64,000 nucleotides of DNA from Halanaerobiaceae bacterium (GTDB taxonomy: Bacteria; Bacillota; Halanaerobiia; Halanaerobiales; Halarsenatibacteraceae): contig PWDW01000060.1 in the NCBI GenBank assembly GCA_003553225.1, positions 36,519-100,518 on the forward strand. Reading direction: 5' to 3'. This document shows, piece by piece, positions 1 through 8,567 of the stretch (position 1 is its first letter; the number at the start of each line of letters is the position of its first letter). Both the position numbers and the translations under genes were made by a program. The notes under the pieces were generated by a model, which saw only the letters and a program-made list of their open reading frames with translations, was not told the origin of the DNA and did no database searches.

Positions 1-332
1 CCGGCCCACAGATAATATATTACATTATTTTCCCGGGTACTGTCATACACATCTATTTTTACCGGAGAAAACTGAATTTTTCCTGTTGTTCTATCTATGG
101 AAAAATTATCGGATTCCAGAACCCATTTTCTTGTTTTGTTATCATTATATAATTCAAAACTGGTGTTTTCGAGCAGCATAAGCTCCTCAGAATGCTCCTG
201 TTGGGGATGTCTTTCCTGTTCTTCGGAGATAAAAAAATAATCATAAAAAAGCATTACAGCTCCCCCGGCAGTTATCACTAAAACCATTATGATTAATAAT
301 ATCCGGTTAATCTTTATACCCCTGATTCTCAC
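1..332 (-). CDS. lptC: LptC-like LPS export protein, 3' end outside window
   Basis: Reading the minus strand from a GTG at 332 gives an open frame to the left edge. It has a basic N-terminus, one membrane helix (about residues 9-31, ending GGAVMLFYDY), then a periplasmic part beginning LLENTSFELYNDNK with KWVLESDNFSID, which resembles the LptC/OstA-type beta-jellyroll start. LptC anchors the periplasmic LptA bridge to the LptBFG transporter. The GTG has AAGGGG about 9 nt upstream; an in-frame ATG at 287 is the alternative start. With the GTG it overlaps the lpxB 3' end by 26 nt, suggesting translational coupling. Family call is from topology, position and short sequence similarity; the C-terminal half is not in the window. 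Confidence 0.7.
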   Translation of the reverse strand, partial: MRIRGIKINRILLIIMVLVITAGGAVMLFYDYFFISEEQERHPQQEHSEELMLLENTSFELYNDNKTRKWVLESDNFSIDRTTGKIQFSPVKIDVYDSTRENNVIYYLWA

Positions 333-1464
333 CTGTAATCGCCCCTTTTTTCAATACCAGATGGGCGGTTCTTTCAACAGCCCCCTTTTTACCCAGCATG
401 CGGGCAATCTGTTCCAGGTCATGCCTCATATTCTTCAGAAGATAAGGCTTCTGCAGATAGGAATCAACTGTTTTGAAAATTTGAGCCGGACTGACTTCTT
501 TTTGAATAAGTTCCGGGACAATCTCCCGGGAAGAAATTAGATTGGGCAGCCCGATAAAATCAACATTCAGCAGTCTTTTACCCAGCCTGTAAGTCAAAGT
601 ACTGGTTTTATATATAATTAGCATAGGTGTTTTTAAAATAGCAGCCTCAAGAGAGGCAGTACCTGAAGCAATAATGGCAAAATCTGCCGCCTGAAGTGCT
701 TCCTGAGTTAAACCACGGACAACCTTCAGGACCACATTGCTATCTGTCACTAAAGGCAGAACAGCTTCTTCAGGAATATTTTCCGCCAGTGGGAGCAGTA
801 TCTGCAGCTCCTGATTTTTGTTTTTAAGGTGAACAGCAGCTTCCAGCATTGAAGGTAAAAGTCTGTTGATCTCCGCCCTCCGGCTGCCGGGCAGTAAAGC
901 AATTGTCTTTTTTTCAGGTGAGATCTCCAGCCGGGAAAAAACATCCTGCTCCTGTTTTCTGTTAATCACATCCAGCAGGGGGTGGCCCACAAATTCTACT
1001 TCCGCTCCTGCCCTCCGGTATACATCAATCTCCATGGGGAAAACAGCGGCAATTGTGGCCTCAGTACGAGCCATCCACCGGGCCCGCCAGCGTCCCCAGA
1101 CCCAGGCGGAAGGAGGAAAATAATTAACCACCGGAATATCAAGTTTGGCCCCCAGCCGGGCCATCACCATGTTAAATCCCGAATAGTCAACCAAAAACAT
1201 TACATCCGGCCGTTCTTTGCTTATATAATCTTTTAATACCCGGTAATGTTCAAGATGAACCGAAAAATTACTTACTGCTTCCTGCAGTCCTATGGAATTC
1301 ATTGTGGTGGGGTCCAGTAAAATTTCAGCCCCGGCCTCTTTGAGTTTTTCAGAACCCATCCCTGAAACTTTAACCCGGGGTTTTAACTTTTTAATATATT
1401 TGATTACCCGGGCCGCATGCTGGTCCCCGGATGCTTCTCCGGCAGTAACCAGTATTTTACCCAT
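307..1464 (-). CDS. lpxB: Lipid-A-disaccharide synthase LpxB
   Basis: LpxB joins UDP-2,3-diacylglucosamine to 2,3-diacylglucosamine-1-phosphate to form the lipid A disaccharide at the inner membrane. The 385-residue protein has the family N-terminal GEASGD (residues 9-14), the SxFNMVMARLGA/PPSAWVWG region and a GT-B-like C-terminal half with SGTASLEAAI. Length matches the usual ~380. It starts with ATG one base downstream of lpxI and its 3' end overlaps lptC, so it belongs to the same envelope operon. Identification is secure. Confidence 0.96.
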   Translation of the reverse strand: MGKILVTAGEASGDQHAARVIKYIKKLKPRVKVSGMGSEKLKEAGAEILLDPTTMNSIGLQEAVSNFSVHLEHYRVLKDYISKERPDVMFLVDYSGFNMVMARLGAKLDIPVVNYFPPSAWVWGRWRARWMARTEATIAAVFPMEIDVYRRAGAEVEFVGHPLLDVINRKQEQDVFSRLEISPEKKTIALLPGSRRAEINRLLPSMLEAAVHLKNKNQELQILLPLAENIPEEAVLPLVTDSNVVLKVVRGLTQEALQAADFAIIASGTASLEAAILKTPMLIIYKTSTLTYRLGKRLLNVDFIGLPNLISSREIVPELIQKEVSPAQIFKTVDSYLQKPYLLKNMRHDLEQIARMLGKKGAVERTAHLVLKKGAITGENQGYKD

Positions 1465-1465
1465 A

Positions 1466-2281
1466 TCATCGCTCCTTTATTTCACGGGCGGCGACTGTAA
1501 TCCCTGCCTGTTCAGCTCGACTGATAAACTCTTTTTGATCCAGTAAAAAGGTTTTTTGAGCTTCCAGAATTAATCCTGAGGCCTTAATCTCAGCTAATTT
1601 TTTCACCGTCTCCAGACCTACCACCGGAAGATCAAATCTCAAATCCTGTTCCGGCCGGGTAACTTTTGCCATAACAGCCCCTGATCCACCATATTCCCCG
1701 GCCCGCAGGATAGTTTGGTCAGTCCCTTCCACAGCCTCTACAGCAAGTACAGACCTGTTTTTGACCAGGACAGTTTGCCCTATGTCCAGTTCTCCCACTT
1801 TTTGGGCCAGAGAAAATCCATATTCCATATCCTGTTTAAGTGAATCTGAAGGCTCCCCTGTGGTAAGTATACCCCGCCCCGGAAGCAGTTTCTCCATAAA
1901 AGTGGTCTGGGGCAGTACCTCAAATCCTTTGTTTTCAAAAAAATCCATCAATTTTTTTAGAATTATTTCATTACTAAATTCGGGAAGTGAAGCCATAAGC
2001 TTCTGCATCATTAAATCGGGCTCAAAATTATTAAAAAGCCTGCTTTTCTCTACTTTACCCAGCATTATTATCTTTTTGACATTTTTCTGCTGAAGAAAAT
2101 TTATTAGCTCGCCCAGAGCTCCCAGATTAATATCTTTTATTTCAGCTGCATAATCTTTTAAACCTGAAGTCTGCTCTTCAATTATCGGACAGGCCACCAC
2201 CCTGTGACCCTTTTGAGCAGCCCTTTTGGTCCATATCCCTGGAAGCCGACCCTTTCCGGCAATTAAAACTATTTTTTCCAT
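1466..2281 (-). CDS. lpxI: UDP-2,3-diacylglucosamine pyrophosphatase LpxI
   Basis: LpxI hydrolyses UDP-2,3-diacylglucosamine to lipid X and UMP, the job done by LpxH in E. coli. The protein (271 residues with this start) begins EKIVLIAGKGRLPGIW, has the TTGEPSDSLKQDMEYGF and AGEYGGSGAVMAKVTRPEQDLRFDLPVVG segments of the DUF1009/LpxI family. I chose ATG 2281 because AGGTGAT sits 5-6 nt upstream; GTG 2290 and ATG 2287 are in-frame alternatives with poorer sites. It sits between lpxA and lpxB, exactly where the step belongs. No lpxH-like gene is seen in the window. Confidence 0.93.
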   Translation of the reverse strand: MEKIVLIAGKGRLPGIWTKRAAQKGHRVVACPIIEEQTSGLKDYAAEIKDINLGALGELINFLQQKNVKKIIMLGKVEKSRLFNNFEPDLMMQKLMASLPEFSNEIILKKLMDFFENKGFEVLPQTTFMEKLLPGRGILTTGEPSDSLKQDMEYGFSLAQKVGELDIGQTVLVKNRSVLAVEAVEGTDQTILRAGEYGGSGAVMAKVTRPEQDLRFDLPVVGLETVKKLAEIKASGLILEAQKTFLLDQKEFISRAEQAGITVAAREIKER

Positions 2282-2290
2282 GATCATCAC

Positions 2291-3124
2291 CTAATCTGAT
2301 TTATTTCTTACTATTCCCAGCTGCGATTTTTTTAAAAAAGCAATAAAATGATTTATTTCCGGTCCAAAATCACTGCTGTCAATCTGCTCCTGTATATTAG
2401 AAATAGATTCTTCAATATTATAGTTCTGGCCAGAGCGATAGACTATTTTATATAATTTTTTTACCAGTTTTCTCAAATGGGGGTCAAATTCATTACGGCG
2501 CAGCCCAATGATATTAACCTTTATTCTCAGGGGGTTATGCCCATCAACCAGCATATAAGGAGGTACATCTTTGTCCACCCGAGAATGTCCACCCACCATG
2601 GCTATTTTACCAATTCTAACCTGTTCTTTTACCGTACACAAACCGGCAATAACAGCTCTGTCTTCTACTATAACCCCGGAACCAAAACAGACTGCATTGG
2701 AAATTATTATATTATCACCCAGCTGGCAGCCTTCTGCAATCCGGCAATAGGCCATAATAAAATTATCAGAACCAATACGGGTAACTTCATTTTTACCCCC
2801 GGTATAAATGGTAACATTTTCTCTGATAATATTATTATCACCTATCTCCAGACTAACCCCCTTATTAGTTTTTGTGTTTTGGGAATTAACCCCCAGCACA
2901 GCTCCGTGATATATATGGTTATTTTTGCCCACCGTAATATTGCCCTGTAATACAACATGAGGCCCTATTTCGGTATCAGAACCGATCTTAACCTCTTCAC
3001 CTATTATGGTATAAGGGCCAACTTTTACATTGCTGCCAATCTCGGCCTCCGGATGAATGGTGGCTGTATCATGTACATGGGCCATGTGCAGCAGGTTATC
3101 CTGTGCATTATTACTGGATTTCAC
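2291..3124 (-). CDS. lpxA: UDP-GlcNAc O-acyltransferase LpxA
   Basis: LpxA transfers a 3-hydroxyacyl chain from ACP to UDP-GlcNAc, the first lipid A step in the cytoplasm. The N-terminal two-thirds is a left-handed beta-helix of hexapeptide repeats (HDTATIHPEAEIG, VKVGPYTIIGEEV and so on); the helical C-terminal part contains GLRRNEF. I place the start at GTG 3124 because AAAGGAG lies 9 nt upstream (3134-3140); this gives 277 residues and removes the overlap with fabZ that an upstream start at 3166 would create. An ATG at 3085 begins the classical LpxA core and is another possibility. Confidence 0.94.
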   Translation of the reverse strand: MKSSNNAQDNLLHMAHVHDTATIHPEAEIGSNVKVGPYTIIGEEVKIGSDTEIGPHVVLQGNITVGKNNHIYHGAVLGVNSQNTKTNKGVSLEIGDNNIIRENVTIYTGGKNEVTRIGSDNFIMAYCRIAEGCQLGDNIIISNAVCFGSGVIVEDRAVIAGLCTVKEQVRIGKIAMVGGHSRVDKDVPPYMLVDGHNPLRIKVNIIGLRRNEFDPHLRKLVKKLYKIVYRSGQNYNIEESISNIQEQIDSSDFGPEINHFIAFLKKSQLGIVRNKSD

Positions 3125-3146
3125 AACTATCGTCTCCTTTCCTGAT

Positions 3147-3584
3147 TTACTTATCCTGTAGTACAAAAGTTAATATTGCTTCTGCTGCCAGCTCATCCTG
3201 AACATAGCTTTGACCCTGAATGCGAGCCAGTGTTCCTCTCAGCCGCAGAAGTTCTCCTTTAATTACCAGGGTATCACCCGGAACCACCGGACGCCGAAAT
3301 TTGGCCTTATCAACTCCCGTAAAGTAGGGCACTTTACCTTCCGTATCCTCAACACTTTGATATAACAAAAAACCACCCACCTGGGCCATAGACTCCAGAA
3401 TTAGCACCCCCGGCATAATTGGATGTCCGGGAAAATGGCCCTGGAAAAATTCCTCATTAATGGTCACATTTTTAATCCCGGTAACCTTCTCCTCCGGTTC
3501 AAGTTCACGGATACGATCAACCAGAAGAAAGGGATAGCGGTGAGGAATTATAGATTTAATCTCATTAATATCTAGCTTTCCCAT
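3147..3584 (-). CDS. fabZ: 3-hydroxyacyl-ACP dehydratase FabZ
   Basis: FabZ dehydrates 3-hydroxyacyl-ACP in fatty acid elongation and so competes with LpxA for hydroxyacyl-ACP. The 145-residue hot-dog-fold protein carries PHRYPFLLVDR near the N-terminus, the catalytic His in GHFPGHPIMPG and the catalytic Glu in LILESMAQ. It lies between lpxC and lpxA, the same lpx-fabZ pairing seen in many LPS producers, which lets the cell balance phospholipid and lipid A synthesis. Length is typical. Confidence 0.96.
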   Translation of the reverse strand: MGKLDINEIKSIIPHRYPFLLVDRIRELEPEEKVTGIKNVTINEEFFQGHFPGHPIMPGVLILESMAQVGGFLLYQSVEDTEGKVPYFTGVDKAKFRRPVVPGDTLVIKGELLRLRGTLARIQGQSYVQDELAAEAILTFVLQDK

Positions 3585-3612
3585 TTTTTCACTCCTCCGG
3601 TGCTAAATTAAC

Positions 3613-4464
3613 TCACCCATATAATTTATAAATCTGCTGGGCCAGTTTAACATTTAAAGAATGTCCCGATCTTACGGCCAGCAGGTGACCCTGCAGCTCC
3701 CCACACAAAGCGATATCACCTATTAGATCAAGCAGCTTATGCCGGACCGGTTCATTATCAAAACGAGAACCATTTACCGAGCTCTCACTATCATAGAGCA
3801 AAACATTATTTAGACTGCCTCCCAGAGCTATATCATTGTTATGCAGCTGCTCAATATTTTCCTTAAAACCAAATGTTCTGGCCCGGGCTAGTTTATCCAC
3901 ATAGGAGTCAATATTTTTTTCAAATTCCATAAATTGAGTTCCTATCTGAGGATGATCATAATCAAAAATAAAACTGGCTTTAAAACCATTATAGGGAAAA
4001 ACAGCCAGAAATCTCTCCTGGTTTTCCCTAACCCACAAGGATTGCTTTATCTCAATAATATTTTTATCTGCTTTTTGGCCGGTAATTCCCGATTTTTTTA
4101 ACAAATCATAAAAAGGAGCAGCACTACCATCTCCAATAGGTACCTCCGAACCTTTAAGCTCAATGATAATATTATCTATTCCCAGACCCCATAAAGCAGA
4201 AAGGAGATGCTCCACAGTAGCTGCTTTTATGAGCTTCCCTCTGTATTTTTTCCCCAGTACTGTACATCTTTCTGTTGATACTACAGAGGTGGGAACAGCT
4301 TTTATTTTCACAGCCGGGTCTCTATCAAGTCTGTGAAAAACAATCCCCGTATCCGGGTCAGCTGGTTTAAATCTTACTTCGGTATTTTCACCTGAATGCA
4401 GTGTTTTTCCAGAATAAACCGTTTCTTTTTCTATTGTTTTTTGCTTTCCCAGGTTAACGGACAA
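3613..4464 (-). CDS. lpxC: UDP-3-O-acyl-GlcNAc deacetylase LpxC
   Basis: LpxC removes the acetyl group from UDP-3-O-acyl-GlcNAc, the committed step of lipid A synthesis. The zinc ligands are visible as His86 (TVEHLLSAL), His242 and Asp246 (RHKLLDLIGD); the general acid His268 is in RSGHSLN. Length is 283, slightly shorter than the ~300 of proteobacteria. The start is TTG at 4464, with AAGGAG about 11 nt upstream. It follows lptA by 74 nt. The annotation is secure; the exact start is a little less so. Confidence 0.95.
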   Translation of the reverse strand: MSVNLGKQKTIEKETVYSGKTLHSGENTEVRFKPADPDTGIVFHRLDRDPAVKIKAVPTSVVSTERCTVLGKKYRGKLIKAATVEHLLSALWGLGIDNIIIELKGSEVPIGDGSAAPFYDLLKKSGITGQKADKNIIEIKQSLWVRENQERFLAVFPYNGFKASFIFDYDHPQIGTQFMEFEKNIDSYVDKLARARTFGFKENIEQLHNNDIALGGSLNNVLLYDSESSVNGSRFDNEPVRHKLLDLIGDIALCGELQGHLLAVRSGHSLNVKLAQQIYKLYG

Positions 4465-4538
4465 TATGAATCCAGCTCCTTAAAAAATCCCATTGAATAT
4501 CATTTTATACTATATCACTCCATAGGCCTATTTGCAAA

Positions 4539-5171
4539 CTATGATGAGATATCAATCTCCAGTTCAACATCACCTTCTACTTCAAACCGATCCTCTTCTG
4601 CTCCTGTAAAAAACACGGCCCTGTTTCCTCTGATCCAGTCCCCATCTTCCTCTTCAATAAATACATCCTCTGTAAGCACCATTTGTTCTGTTTCTTCGTC
4701 AAAATCAGCCTCTCTTGATCTTAGTTTGCGCTGATCATAGTCAATTTCGACTCCATCACGGGCGGCAAAAGTTTTGGCCTCTTCATTCAGCTCCAGAAAA
4801 GGAGAACGTATAATGATTAATCTATCCTCCTGTTCACGAGTGAACTCAACATTTTCCCGGAAGATGTAGCGGTTGCTTTCCAGCAGAGCGTTTAATCGGC
4901 TGCTGGTAATATTACCATCAGCAAAAATCATTTCCACTTCCTGTTCCAGCTCAGCCTCCCTGGATTCCCGGAAATATTCTCCCCGCAGAGCAGTAATTGT
5001 CACCTCACCCCGGATAATGGTTACTCCTTCTCTCAATTCTATTCTTTCATCAAGGTAATTTAAAAAACCCGCTTTCAGCTGTATGGTATCCTCAGCCCGT
5101 ACTGTGCTCCCTGCAGCTATAAACAGGAAGATCAACAGGCCCAGCAGTATAACAGCAAATTTTTTGCTCAT
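4539..5171 (-). CDS. lptA: LptA/OstA-like periplasmic LPS transport protein
   Basis: A signal peptide (about residues 1-26, ending TVRAED) precedes a repeated beta-rich pattern typical of the OstA-like fold: LREGVTIIRGEVTITALRGEY, later LRSREADFDEETEQMVL and GNRAVFF. LptA monomers form the periplasmic bridge that carries LPS from LptC to LptD. The mature protein is very acidic. The 210 residues fit LptA. It starts with ATG behind an AAAAAAGGAGG site, 30 nt after the fused lptF/G-lptD gene, which supports the role. LptC is not the better fit, since the N-terminal segment looks cleavable and an LptC candidate lies at the left edge. Confidence 0.83.
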   Translation of the reverse strand: MSKKFAVILLGLLIFLFIAAGSTVRAEDTIQLKAGFLNYLDERIELREGVTIIRGEVTITALRGEYFRESREAELEQEVEMIFADGNITSSRLNALLESNRYIFRENVEFTREQEDRLIIIRSPFLELNEEAKTFAARDGVEIDYDQRKLRSREADFDEETEQMVLTEDVFIEEEDGDWIRGNRAVFFTGAEEDRFEVEGDVELEIDISS

Positions 5172-5201
5172 TAATTAAACCTCCTTTTTTAGGATATCGG
5201 T

Positions 5202-8200
5202 CTATTCCAGAAGTTCTGTAATACCCAGATCAAAGCTCAACTCTCTATCTTCACCAAGTCCAAATTCAAAGCCATGTTCGGGCAGCAAATTTATAACATA
5301 TTCGACAGTAAATTGTCTTTGGGCATGATTATAGCTAAACCACAGCTCCCGACAGTGAAAATTGCGTTTAACAACCGTTTCCAGGTCATATTCAGCTCCC
5401 CAAAACTCGTTTTTTTGGCTGTGTAAAATTTCTACATACCAGAGATCCTCAACTTCATATATAAACTGATTATCCCATTCTTTTAATTCATCCCGCAAAT
5501 ATTCATATTTTAAACCACTCTGGAATCTCCAGTTATAATCACTTTCATACTGGCCCTGCAGGGCAATAATTCCTTCCGGAGAAGAGGTGAAATCTCTCTC
5601 CAGACCCAGGTTCAAATTCCAGTTTTCCCTTTCCAGCTCTGAGCTTAATTCAAAACTCTGGTAGGCTGCTTTGTAAAAATCATATTCCAGACTGCTTTCA
5701 ACAGCCCAACCACCCCGTTTATAATCGGCAGCTAAAATTAAATCTTCAGGATGACGGTCTTCAATATTATATGAAGCTTCTGCTCCCAGATTTAAATGGG
5801 GCGTAACCTGGTATAGGGCCTCTCCCAGCAGAGGTAAAAATTGTCTGTTCAGAATATCATATCCTGTTTCCAGTTCTAAATCAAAATCGGATGGACTGTA
5901 ATTATACGCTGCCTGAAGTTCATGTTCCCGATAAATGCGGTCAAAACCAAGAGGGCTTTCCCGGCCCAGATAATTACTGTAGAAATGATCTAATCTACCT
6001 GTAGAATTTGCCCCCCATCTGTATTCAAGACCGGTTTCTCCGGTAAAACCAAGCTGATAGGACACAGGTTTTTCTTCTCTTTCCGGAAGGCGAAAAAAAT
6101 TATTGCTGATATTATAATTTGTGTTTAAATATATATTTTCAGCAGGTGAAAATCTGGTATCATATTCCAGCCCATGGACCATTTTTTCAGCTCTTTCATC
6201 CACTCCTTCTTCCCGATAACGGCCCAGGGAAAAATGGTAAATAAAATCAAAAGGTAGATAGTGCTCATAATTTATTTCTGGCCAGCGGTAATAGGTAGTA
6301 TCAGCACCATTATCAGTGCTGTTAAACTCGGGATCATATCTTTCCATAATCAACCTCAGTTCTCCGGAAGGACTTCTTCTCCTGATAAAATTATTGGTCT
6401 CCCAGCGAAAAACTGCCTCCTGTTCGGGCTCCAGGAGGTACTCTCGACCATACTGAAAATTGATCAACCAGTAATCACCCAGGTAGCGCTGATATTCAAA
6501 ATCCAGCTCCAGTTCCTGTATATCATCAGCTGTTGAATCATCATAATCCTGTCCGGCAAAATCACTATGTAAGAATATCGTTTCTCTCCGCTCCTGATCA
6601 CTATAATCCAGGTTTGCTCTCCCTTCAACCTCCCGGTATTCATCATATCTGGTGTATTCTGCTTCAATATCTGTATCCCATTCTTCTCCTTCGGTCAGAT
6701 ATGTAAAACGGGTCTGGTAATCAAACAGGCCCCTGAGATTTATTTTATTCTGCTGATTGTAAAAATAGAGATAACTTTCCCGGCCCTCTTCCCGGATAAA
6801 ATAATGTTTAAACCCCGCAGCAGCACCGGTACGGGTGAAATAATCCAGATATAAACTGCCCGAATTTCCATCTTCTAAAATATAATTGTAAATTATTTTT
6901 ACAAACCAGCCCCGGCGTTCATTATAACCAACACTGGGAATAATACCTTCATCTTCTTCTTTTAGAGAAAGATAAAGATAGGGCCAGTAAAAAAGAGGCA
7001 GACTGCCGCCCAGCTCATAAAAGACAACATGCCGGGCCGTAAGATAATCCCCGGGATATATTGTAGCTTCCCGGGCCTGAAAATAATAATGGAACACTTC
7101 TTCATCACAGCCGGACATTTTACCGGTAGTTATGTCAATTCTTAAAGGCCCTTCCAGCTCCTCTGTTTCTCCATCTTCCCGGACCACATTTATCCGGTCT
7201 GCCTGTAAAAAAACATTTTTGTGTCGGCCCCTGATGGAGCCGCTTAATTCTATTCCCTGTTCACCATAAGTCACTTTATCAGCTTCCAGATTAAGACGCT
7301 GTTCGGCAAAAACTGAAAGGCTAAAAACAGAGCTGAAAAGAAACATAAAAATACAGCTAAAAAATAAAGTTGATTTTAATAATTTAAAAAGGCCTCTCAG
7401 CTTATTTAGTTTTGTCTGTACCCTCTGATGTGCGGTACGGAAGTAGATCAAAACCAGACCGGCCAGGGCAAATACTATATTGGGAGTCCAGGCTGCGGCC
7501 AGAGGCGGGATCATGCCATTGCGGCCCAGCGAACGGAGCAGAGACTGCATAAAATAATATAAAAATATTATTACAATTGTAAACACAATTCCTGCCGCCC
7601 GACTGCTGTTTTTACCCAGGCTTAAGGGAGCCCCGATGAGTATAAAAATCAGAGGTATAAAAGGGGTGGCCAGTTTAAGGTGATAATCAACGACCAGGGA
7701 AACCACTGAAATTCCGCTTTTTTGAAATAGCTCAATCTCACTTTTCAGTTCCCGGCGGCTCATTTCCCGGGGGGTCCTCTGCCGCCCATAAAGGGAGCTT
7801 ATATCCCGGGCCACCTGGATCTCCATGTCTTCAAAATCACCTGCAAGCTCGAGCTGACCATGTTCATCATAGGAATGAATAACCCCTTCGGACAGAAACC
7901 AGATATTTTCTCTTATCTCACCCCGCTCAGCTGTGATAATTTCGGGGTACTTGCTCTGAGAACTCTTATTGAAAATAACAATATTAAAGACCCTGCCCAG
8001 CTCTTCATTAAACTCATTGACAAAAAACAGCCGCCCTTCAGGGCCTTCAAAAAAAACATCCTCCTGTACATCAGGAGCAGCCTGTTTTAAAATTGAGAGC
8101 CGAATAATATTCTGGGCCCGGTGATTGGCCCAGGGAACAACCCTTTCATTTAAAAGAAAGGTCAGCCCACTTACTAAAACACCCAAAATAACGAGGGGAA

Positions 8201-8519
8201 TTACCAGCCTGTATAAACTTACTCCTCCCATCCGCAGAGCCGTAAATTCATTATCACGATTAAGCCGGCCCAATCCATATATGGTCCCAAACAAAATTGC
8301 CATAGGGAAAGTTTCCACAATAATTTCGGGCAGCTGATAGATTAACAGCTCCACGACCTCAGCCACCGGTATCTGTTCAATTATAATCAAATCCGCCATT
8401 TCATATAAAAAACCGCTCAACATAATTACTTTTATTAGCAAAATACCAATCATGAGCGGATACAGAACCTGTTTAAAAATATATAAATCAATCAATTTTT
8501 TGTTCCAGCTGGGGATCAT
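5202..8519 (-). CDS. Fused LptF/G-type permease and LptD outer-membrane translocon
   Basis: A single 1105-codon frame holds two proteins normally encoded separately. Residues 1-362 are a YjgP/YjgQ (LptF/LptG) permease: helices near 18-36, 60-85, 103-123, then a periplasmic beta domain (150-240) and three more helices (274-362). Residues about 373-405 form a second signal-peptide-like segment: basic RGLFKLLK, hydrophobic core, SVFA then EQ. Residues 406-1105 are an LptD: an OstA-like jellyroll (LEADKVTYGEQG, LQADRINVV) and a long aromatic-rich antiparallel beta-barrel. I find no stop, and no convincing internal start with a Shine-Dalgarno, at the junction. Cleavage after Ala405 would free LptD. 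No other lptF/G gene is in the window. The start is ATG with AAGGTG upstream. Confidence 0.86.
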   Translation of the reverse strand: MIPSWNKKLIDLYIFKQVLYPLMIGILLIKVIMLSGFLYEMADLIIIEQIPVAEVVELLIYQLPEIIVETFPMAILFGTIYGLGRLNRDNEFTALRMGGVSLYRLVIPLVILGVLVSGLTFLLNERVVPWANHRAQNIIRLSILKQAAPDVQEDVFFEGPEGRLFFVNEFNEELGRVFNIVIFNKSSQSKYPEIITAERGEIRENIWFLSEGVIHSYDEHGQLELAGDFEDMEIQVARDISSLYGRQRTPREMSRRELKSEIELFQKSGISVVSLVVDYHLKLATPFIPLIFILIGAPLSLGKNSSRAAGIVFTIVIIFLYYFMQSLLRSLGRNGMIPPLAAAWTPNIVFALAGLVLIYFRTAHQRVQTKLNKLRGLFKLLKSTLFFSCIFMFLFSSVFSLSVFAEQRLNLEADKVTYGEQGIELSGSIRGRHKNVFLQADRINVVREDGETEELEGPLRIDITTGKMSGCDEEVFHYYFQAREATIYPGDYLTARHVVFYELGGSLPLFYWPYLYLSLKEEDEGIIPSVGYNERRGWFVKIIYNYILEDGNSGSLYLDYFTRTGAAAGFKHYFIREEGRESYLYFYNQQNKINLRGLFDYQTRFTYLTEGEEWDTDIEAEYTRYDEYREVEGRANLDYSDQERRETIFLHSDFAGQDYDDSTADDIQELELDFEYQRYLGDYWLINFQYGREYLLEPEQEAVFRWETNNFIRRRSPSGELRLIMERYDPEFNSTDNGADTTYYRWPEINYEHYLPFDFIYHFSLGRYREEGVDERAEKMVHGLEYDTRFSPAENIYLNTNYNISNNFFRLPEREEKPVSYQLGFTGETGLEYRWGANSTGRLDHFYSNYLGRESPLGFDRIYREHELQAAYNYSPSDFDLELETGYDILNRQFLPLLGEALYQVTPHLNLGAEASYNIEDRHPEDLILAADYKRGGWAVESSLEYDFYKAAYQSFELSSELERENWNLNLGLERDFTSSPEGIIALQGQYESDYNWRFQSGLKYEYLRDELKEWDNQFIYEVEDLWYVEILHSQKNEFWGAEYDLETVVKRNFHCRELWFSYNHAQRQFTVEYVINLLPEHGFEFGLGEDRELSFDLGITELLE

Positions 8520-8567
8520 TATTAATCAACACCTTAAAAGATAAAACTAATACCACATCTGCTTTTT

